NCBI GenBank assembly: GCA_033060915.1
Contig: CM065388.1
Span: 34,817,001-34,881,000, forward strand
Length of the DNA stretch: 64,000 nt
Reading direction: 5' to 3'
Origin: Euryodendron excelsum
Taxonomy: Eukaryota > Streptophyta > Magnoliopsida > Ericales > Pentaphylacaceae
In this document: one piece after another, positions 57,031-64,000 of the stretch
Numbering within the stretch: position 1 is the first letter of the stretch
Layout: the number at the start of each line of letters is the position of its first letter
The notes under the pieces: generated by a model
The model's database searches: none
Told to the model about the DNA's origin: nothing
What the model saw: only the letters and a program-made list of their open reading frames with translations
Made by a program: the position numbers and the translations under genes

Positions 57031-57290
57031 AGTTGATTCCTGAAGGTGGTAAGACCATTCAATCTAGCACGTTTTCGAAGAAACTCTTCGGAACAGTAAG
57101 TCCCTTTAAACCCGTCGACCGGGACGAGACCCCAAGTCCCCAAGATGGTAGAACGGTCCACCTTTGGCGCTTGCTAGCTCGCCAATGCAGAAATGTCCAT
57201 TTTGGCACGCCTTTCAAGAAAGTTGATTCCTCAGGCACTAAGTCCATTTAGCAGCTTTCTGAGATCAGGCAGTCTCGGGAATGATCGGGA

Positions 57291-57425
57291 ACCGTCAGAG
57301 TAGTGGAAATACTCATAAACATCGTAACCGTCAAAGTGGCGGAAACACTCGTAAACAGGTTGATATAGGGAATTACCAACAAACCCCTGTATCACGGGAC
57401 CGCCATTAGAGTGGTGGAAATACTC
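57291..57425 (-). repeat. Three imperfect CCGTCAGAGTAGTGGAAATACTC-type units in copy D
   Basis: Units lie at about 57291-57315, 57327-57351 and 57400-57425 and share the GTGG(A/C)GGAAAtACTC pattern. They are loosely spaced, and their origin within the LTR family is not clear because other copies lack them. Confidence 0.6.
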
Positions 57426-58216
57426 AAAACCCAGGTCAACACCAGTGCCTGCTAGCCCACTCTAGTGAAAAATGACCAAACTATCCCTAAGGCCATTTTC
57501 AGCGCGTTTCTCGAGAAAGTACCTAAGTCCTCAGAATGATAAGTCCACCTTTCCAAGATTGTATTAAAGGCAATCCAGCATGATTAGGTGCCTTCTAGTC
57601 AGTTTCAGGCCAATTCTGAGACTTTCTGGTCAAGATGACCATTTTGCCCCTAGGCATCCAAACGTCCCGGGAACCACACTGGCTTTGGGTATCAAACCGG
57701 TAACCTCCCGAGAATGCTTCTTATAGTATTCTTGACCTTTCATTATCTTTCCGGATCATTCCAAGTCAATTTCGGCAAACTTAGTGCAAAATGATCATTT
57801 TGCGCCTAGCGGGCCGATTTCCTTTTCTAACCACACCAGCTCTGGATATCAAATCAGTAACCTTCTGGGACATTCTAAGTAATGTTTCCAAACGTCGAGT
57901 CTTCTTCCGGGACATTCCGAGTCCATTCCGGCAGCTTTTCGGCTAGATTGACCGTTTTGCCCCTAATGGCTTGGTCAACATTTCCAACACATCTTGACAG
58001 CATTTCTTCAAGTTCGTTACCCCCGGGACCCTATTCTAAGGGTTCCTATCCCTTTCTAGCCTTTCAGGTCATTTCCAGCCCCTTCAAATCATTCCCGGAC
58101 CTTCTGGAACCACTCTTAGTGAAGCCAGGCTAAAAATTGCATTGTAGTTACTAGTACAGGTGCCTAAATTTTTTTGGAGATATGTTGCTTGCCGACTTAA
58201 AAGCTTTCCTAAGTGG

Positions 58217-58301
58217 TTGGCCCCACTAGCAGTGGCGCCAATGTATTCTTTGGCCTAGCGCCACTATAACAGGCTCCAGGTTGTTCTTCTCTTTATAAAT
58301 A
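58217..58301 (-). promoter_or_regulatory. LTR TATA box with downstream hairpins (copy D)
   Basis: On the minus strand, TATTTATA (58301-58294) is followed by a degenerate foldback at 58280-58256 and a stronger one at 58241-58217 (TTGGCGCCACT, 3-nt loop, near-complementary arm). The arrangement matches copies B and C. Confidence 0.6.
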
Positions 58302-61300
58302 CAAAGCCTCTTTCAGTGTGAAAGAGGTCCGCAAACTTAGTCTAAAAACCCTACTCTTCGATATACAGAGCCCGTTGCCTCCTTAAACCCTAGTTTTCTT
58401 TAGGTTTTCCAAACCCTAGCCCCCATACACAAACCCTAGCTCTCATATACTCCCATACACTCATATACACTTATACACTAATCTCCAAAGCCTCCATTGA
58501 AGACTTGAAGTGTTGTAACCCGAAGCTCTCGAAGATTAAGACAAGTTCTCAACGATCAAGACGAAGACTGAAGCGAAGACCGAAGCAAAGCAAGAAAAAA
58601 AAAAAGCACACAAAGCAAAGCAAAATAAAGAAGACACAAGGTAGGCTCTCCATTTAAGTTTACGCATCTTCCCCCTTCTCTCTTCTCCCTCCGAACCCAC
58701 TTAGGTTTTTTTCTATTTTAATCCCCCATCTTCTTCCTCTCCTTTCTTGCATGCTTGAAACAAGGGACTTCCTAGTCCATGTGTAGAATTATGCTATTGG
58801 AGGTCACCGTGTCGGGGGCTTTCTTTTATTCTAACCGGAGACCATGTAGGTTTGGCTGCCTTGATTATGTGGTGAAGCCTTAACCTTGTATATTCACAGC
58901 CCCAACTTGTATTGTGCATATCATGATCATGCATCTCTCCAAAATCCGTTTTTAAACTTGTTTTCAAAAGCTTACATTCAAAATTGTTTTCAAAACTTAT
59001 GTTAAAATCTTCTTTTTCAAAAATTTATTTTCAAAATCACAATCCTAACGTGATTCTAGCCTTTCCATGGTTAGGGTTGCTTTAGGAAAGTGTTACATTT
59101 AAAGTGATAAATATGGTCCATATTTTCAAATCCTTGTTGTTTTCAAAACCACCATCTTAGATTGGTTCTATCCTTCTTATGGTTAGAATTGCTGTAGGAA
59201 AGTAAGATACTTTATATGCTTTCTAAAAACTCTCTTTTCAAATTTTTCTTTCTAAAAATCTCTTTTCCAATACACTTTCTAAAAATTCTGTTCAATCTCA
59301 TTTTCAAAATTTCTTTCCAAAGTTGTTTTCTAAAACTTCCCTTCACAAAACTCACTTTCCTAAAAACTTCTTTCCAAACCGCTCTCTTCGAAATTTACTT
59401 TCTAAAAACCCTCCCTAGGTCTCATTCCTAGAAAAACTCTTTCTGAAAATCCCTGTCCAAAAACTCTCTTTTCAAAATTTGCTTTCCAAAAACTCCTATC
59501 TAGGATTGCCTTCCAAAAATCTCCCTTTCTAAACGCTCACTTTCCAAAATCTCTTTTCTTAGAGTCCAAGTTAAACCCTAGAGCCAACGATTAGGAACCC
59601 CTAAATTCTTTTCTTAAAACATGATTTTCAATCTTGCTTTAAAACCTTCAAAATCTCCCCTTTTACATAAAAAATCATAAGTTTTCAAAAATCTCTTTTC
59701 TACGTCCAAACTATAGTCTTTCAAATCTAGTGTTTCTCAAACATTATCTTTCCAAATCCATGCCAAATCCAATCTTCCCTTTAGGAAACCAAATCCAATC
59801 TCCCATTTAGGAAACTAGATCCTATACTCTGTTTTTGGAAACAAAATCAAAACACCTCTTTTAGAAACAAAATCAAATCCTTTGTTTTAGGAAATAGGAA
59901 TCTTAATCCTTCCAAACCCAAATCTTTCTTAATTCAAATCTTTCCTAATCTCGTACTTTCCTAAACCTTAAGTTTTCAAACCCTAAAACTTTCAAATCTT
60001 TCCTTAAACTTTAAGTTTCCAAATCTTCCTAATTCCAATCTTTCCTAATTTCATATCTTTTCAAATTTTAACTTTTCAAATCTAAATTTTTCAAATCTTT
60101 CTTAAACTCAAACCTTTCCTAATTTCAAGTATTTTTAAAACCCAAATTTCAAATTCTTTTCAAATTCAAAACTTCCTTAAGTCAAAACGTTCTAAAAATG
60201 AAACCTTCCCTAAGTTAAAACTTTCCAAATCCAAACCTTTCTTAAATTTTAAACTTTCTAAATTCTAAACTTTCCAACTTTCAAATCTTTGTTATTTCAA
60301 AACTTTGTTATTTCAAAACTTTCCTGTTTCAAAATATTCCCAAATCTAAACTTTCTTAAACCAAAACTTTCCTAAAATGAAACTTTCCTAAGACAAAACT
60401 TTCCTAAAATGACACTTTTCTATTTTGAAACTTTCCTAATTCGAATCGTTCCTAAATTCCAACTTTCCCAATCTTCCGAGTCCAACATTTGAGTCAAATC
60501 TTTCTTAAATCTCAAGTTTTTCCTAAGTATCATCTTTCCTAAGTCTAGGTTTTCTGAAACCAAGTTTTCCAAAATCAATCTTTTCCAAATCTTCCAATCA
60601 AAGATCAAAATCCAATCTTTTCCATTCCAAAATTCCAATTTCCAATTTTCTATTATAAGTTCAAATCAAAATCTCTTTTTTAAATCAAACATTCTATTTT
60701 CTATCGGACTTTTGTTCGAACTACAACTGATCTGATTCCTCAAAAAGGATACGTAGGCAACCCTCATGGGTGTGGTCACAACCTTTTTCAAGTCTCCAAT
60801 TCCATAACTTCTTTCCAATCTCCAATTCTATGTTCTATTTCAAAGTTCCAATTCGAAAAATCTATTTTCAATCCTCAATTTCAATTTCTAAACTTTCTTG
60901 CCAATTTCAAACTTCAATTCATCTTTTCCAAATCTATTTCCGAATCAAATCTTTCTATTGCACTTGCATATCATGCATCATGTTAAATTTCTTTTCAAAA
61001 TTCTTTTCTAAAGTGGATAGTTTGGACATTTGTTAATCGAAGGCTTTATTAGATGAATCTAGGGTGAATAGATCTGTAGGTATTGCAAGGGTGGGGTAGG
61101 GTGATGGCTTAGTGCGTCTTCCCTACACGTAACCAACCTCCAAACTTAGAATCACTATTTTCAAAAACCAAAATGGAGTTATTTTTTTTTAAAAAGGACT
61201 TAAATATTTTCCAAAGGTTGCCAAACAACCTATTTTCTTAAAAACCCTCTATTGAGGGGCTATTTTCAAAAACCCTAAGTGTAGTCTTCAGATTATATTT

Positions 61301-61501
61301 AGTTTTAAGTGACCTAACTCACCTTAATTAAGTTAGGTGGTGACTCAAATGTTTTCCAAAAGCCCTTTACTCAAATCAATTTTCAATTCAAACCTAGTTG
61401 CACTCATTCTTCTAGGAGGATGAGTTCTAACTAGAGAGTATAGTATTTTTCCCGCTTGTGTGTGTATTCCTTGAGTGCGAAATATTTGGGTGGGACGCGT
61501 A

Positions 61502-62690
61502 GGATATAGCATTTGCTTCCAAACACTCGAAAGTGTTTCACAATAGGCTTCTTACCTTTCCACAGTTCATATGGCGTTTGTTTTGTGCCAATTCTTAGAC
61601 AAACTCAGTTCGCAATGTAGCATGTGGTATTTACCGCCTCGGCCCAGAATTTCTGTGCAACCTTCTTATCATGAAGCATAACTCAGGCCATTTCTTGTAG
61701 CACTCAATTTTTCTTCTCCACCACGCCATTCTGTTGTGGTGTCTTTGGAGCATAGAACTAATGTCTTATGCCCTACTCATCACAAAAATTAGCAAACTCA
61801 AAATTCTCAAATTCTTTACCATGATCAGTGCGTATTTTGCGAATGCATCCGATTTTTGTGCCCTTTTTCACCTGCACTTTCAGACATAAAGCTTTAAATA
61901 AAAAGAAAGTATTAGATTTTTCTCGAATAAAATCAACCTATGTAAACCTAGAAAAATCATCGACAACCACGAATATATATTTCTTTCCTCCAATACTCTC
62001 TATTTGAGTAGGACCTATAAGGTCCATATGCACTAGTTCCAAGGGTCTAGATGTAGCAATCTGCTTGACTTTCTTATGTGTAGACTTAATTTACTTCCCC
62101 TGTTGACATGGCCCACACACACAGTTTGTGATTCTTCCCAGTTTTGGAATTCCACAAATGAGTTCAGAACTGGACAATCTAGCCAGATCACTAAAGTTAA
62201 CATGGCCTAGTCTTTGATGCCACAACTCAGTCTCGTTCAATTTAACAGAATTGCAAACCAAACTACTTTCAGAGGAGATCCCATAGCAATTGTCAGGTGC
62301 ACGCACACCTTTCATCACACAAGTACCCTCTTTGTTGAAAATGGAACATTCAGCTTTGGAAAACTGTACTTGGTGTTGTGCATCACATAACTGACTAATG
62401 CTAATGAGATTAGCCTTTAAATCCTCAATAAGTAGAATGTCATTGAGGTTAGGCAACCCTTGAGATTTTAGATTTCCTTTTCCTATGACTCTGGAGGTGC
62501 TGCCATCACCAAAAGTTACTAGACCTGCATCACATTTAGTTACAGTATCAAAAAACTCTTTATTTCCACACATGTGCCTTGAGCACCCACTGTCTAGGTA
62601 CCACACATTAAAGTTGTGAGCCTTCAAAGTAGTGTGGACAACAAATCCTGTCAAGTTAGCTTTCCTTATCTATACGGTTTTAGGATTAGC
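61502..62690 (-). pseudogene. SIRE-like pol: protease and integrase, partial
   Basis: Frame 62654-62091 reads [22 protein letters not shown]-like GDGSTSRVIG, LKANLISISQLCD and WHQRLGHVN with CGPCQQGK, covering protease and the integrase zinc finger. It ends at a stop just after QQGK at 62091. The integrase core follows to 61502 with frame breaks: DLIGPTQIES, ETQVEKSNT-like linker regions, and finally [19 protein letters not shown] at about 61570-61520. The acidic core cannot be judged fully because of breaks. The element is cut inside the integrase. Confidence 0.75.
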
Positions 62691-64000
62691 ACTTGAGTGC
62701 CTGGGATGAGACTATTGGACAGGCTTTTGACCTTTCCTTGAAGTATGTTTAGTCACAGTCTTTGCCATATAGTTCCCATAGTATTGAGGTCAAGCATGAC
62801 TTTGAAACTTCTGATTTGTAAAATTCCTTTGCTCAGTCAACACATAAAATCTATTAGACATCCGACTATTGTATGATATAGCTGGGTTTTGAAAATTTTG
62901 AGTTTGAATATATTCCACAGGTAATCCAAACAATTTATGACATTTTGGCCTAATGTGACCTTTTATACCACAATAGTGACAAATAGGAACACCATAAGGA
63001 GCCTTACCTTGATTTTGCCGAGTATGATACCTTTCTTCACGAACATATTTGATGGGCTTGTTGTACTGATGTTGCTTGGCCTTGGAAGGTTTGGCCTTAT
63101 ACCCAATACCTCTCGTATCCCCTGAATGTTTTTAATTCAAACACACTTTCTCCACTGTGGATGAACTTGCCTTGTATTTCTTGAAGGTCAAATTAGATTT
63201 AGCCAGATCATCCTCGAGTTTATGAATTTTTTCTTCAAGGGCCTTCTTAAATCCTTCTCTCTCAAATGCATCCTTCTCAAGAAACTTCACCTTGTCTAAT
63301 AAGGTTACTCGATATTTCTTCAACTGACTTATCTCGGTTTGAGCCTCATCATTCACCTTTTTTAAAGAATCAACCTCTTCCAAAGCCTTCTTCAACTTCT
63401 CACTCAATTTGACATTCACATTGGTAAGTTTGTAAGACTGCTTGTACAGCTGATCATAAGCTCGCTGTAGCTCACTCTTGTCTCATCATCTGATTCATCC
63501 TCATTGTCTTGAAGAGATCCCACTGTACTATCAGATTCCTCAGATTTTTCCAATTTAGATATTATAGAAGAAGTCTTAACTCCCCCTGAGGTTGCTACAA
63601 TGAATGTTATGAAGTTTTCAGACTCATCATCACTTTCTGACTCATCTTCCTTCCTGGAATCACTCCAAGTGACTGTCAAAACTCTGCCTCCTTTATTTTT
63701 CTTTTTGTTAGGAAAATCTGAAGCAATATGCCCAAAGCCATGACATTCGAAGCATTGTCTTTGACCAGATTTTTCAGATGATTTCCTCACAAATTTTAGT
63801 TTGTCAAAAGGTTTTCCTTTAAATTTATCAACTGATGAAAATTGGTCTTGTTGTTGTTTGTTGAAATTTTTTTAAAACTTTTTGACAAACAAGGCCATCT
63901 CCTTAATGCCCAGTTTCGAATCACTATCATCAGCCTCATTAGACTTTTCTTTAATAGAACTTAAGGCAATACCTTTATTCTTTTTAGGCTGACGAAAATT
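62691..64000 (-). pseudogene. SIRE-like gag, partial, with two zinc knuckles and a coiled coil
   Basis: Frame 63790-63416 contains a zinc knuckle CFECHGFGHIASDF, in which the last zinc-binding cysteine is phenylalanine, then an acidic Ser/Asp/Glu stretch. Frame 63419-63132 is a clear coiled coil (KLSEKLKKALEEVDSLKK, with leucines at heptad spacing). A second knuckle CHYCGIKGHIRPKC lies at about 62978-62937 and keeps all four ligands. The N-terminus is beyond the window edge. It is broken by stops and frame changes. Confidence 0.75.

Larger units (their letters stand above)
57035..61501 (-). mobile_element. Tat/Ogre-like LTR, copy D, minus orientation (truncated)
   Basis: Read on the minus strand it starts at about 61501 with CTACGCGTCCC and a CGCACTCAAGG block, matching the LTR head. 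The C-poor repeat region of copy C appears here as a G-poor region (58950-60960). A TATA (TATTTATA on minus) is at 58294-58301, with hairpins at 58217-58241 and 58256-58280. The 157-bp repeat is at about 57688-57860. The LTR tail GAGCGGGCAAAAATG is not found, so the 3' end is missing. Open frames in it are chance. Confidence 0.75.
61502..64000 (-). mobile_element. SIRE-like Ty1/copia element, partial, runs off right edge
   Basis: On the minus strand, gag then protease then integrase, broken at 61502 by Tat copy D. Gag with two zinc-knuckle positions and a coiled coil is typical of the Sirevirus lineage. It is a different subfamily from the elements at 44002-57030 because the proteins align only in motifs. 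Confidence 0.8.

Overview
The window looks like a transposon-dominated stretch of a flowering-plant nuclear genome, probably a woody eudicot, though the species cannot be read from it. It is AT-rich and has no bacterial-type operons. Almost everything recognisable is a plant LTR-retrotransposon lineage: Ty1/copia including Sirevirus/SIRE type, Ty3/gypsy with a chromodomain of Tekay/Del type, and long Tat/Ogre-like LTRs. There is also one plant LINE fragment. The only host-gene remains are two pieces of a glycerophosphodiester-phosphodiesterase-like (GDPDL/SHV3 family) gene near 8.1-9.7 kb. I found no intact host gene, rRNA, tRNA or CRISPR array.

Layout. 1-427: microsatellite and the probable internal 3' end of a Tat-like element. 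428-3642: Tat-like LTR copy A. 3643-9737: oldest, gene-like background with a minus-strand LINE tail (5671-6895) and GDPDL remains. 9738-24480: a minus-strand Tekay-like gypsy element (interior 19964-24480) whose 3' LTR (10682-12558 plus 19335-19963) is split by a structurally complete copia element (12559-19329, target duplication CTCTT). 24881-37950: plus-strand Tekay-like fragments with their LTRs. One of those LTRs is split by Tat-like copy B (30303-34906). 37951-43690: Tat-like copy C with its leader and the start of its first ORF. 44002-57030: an old SIRE-like copia relic, split by a very young 11.2-kb Sirevirus (44571-55746, target duplication ATGAC). 57035-61501: minus-strand Tat-like copy D. 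61502-64000: minus-strand SIRE-like copia running off the right edge.

Insertion order can be read from the splits. The GDPDL remains and LINE are the substrate. Tekay LTRs landed on Tekay LTRs. The 6.8-kb copia and Tat copy B landed in Tekay LTRs. The 11.2-kb Sirevirus landed inside the protease region of the older SIRE relic. The Sirevirus LTRs are almost identical by eye, so it is the youngest element.

The points most worth a second look are: (1) the 6.8-kb copia has no initiator-tRNA-Met primer site; the sequence at that position is a perfect 16-nt complement of a segment of its own LTR, which suggests self-priming; (2) Tat-like LTRs carry short hairpins just downstream of their TATA box, and the hairpin sequence differs between subfamilies while the fold is kept; (3) the young Sirevirus has a GAGTCGACTC palindrome array in its LTR and again just before an extra 3' ORF; (4) the frame breaks in that young Sirevirus are mostly one-base changes in homopolymers, which raises the question of assembly error.
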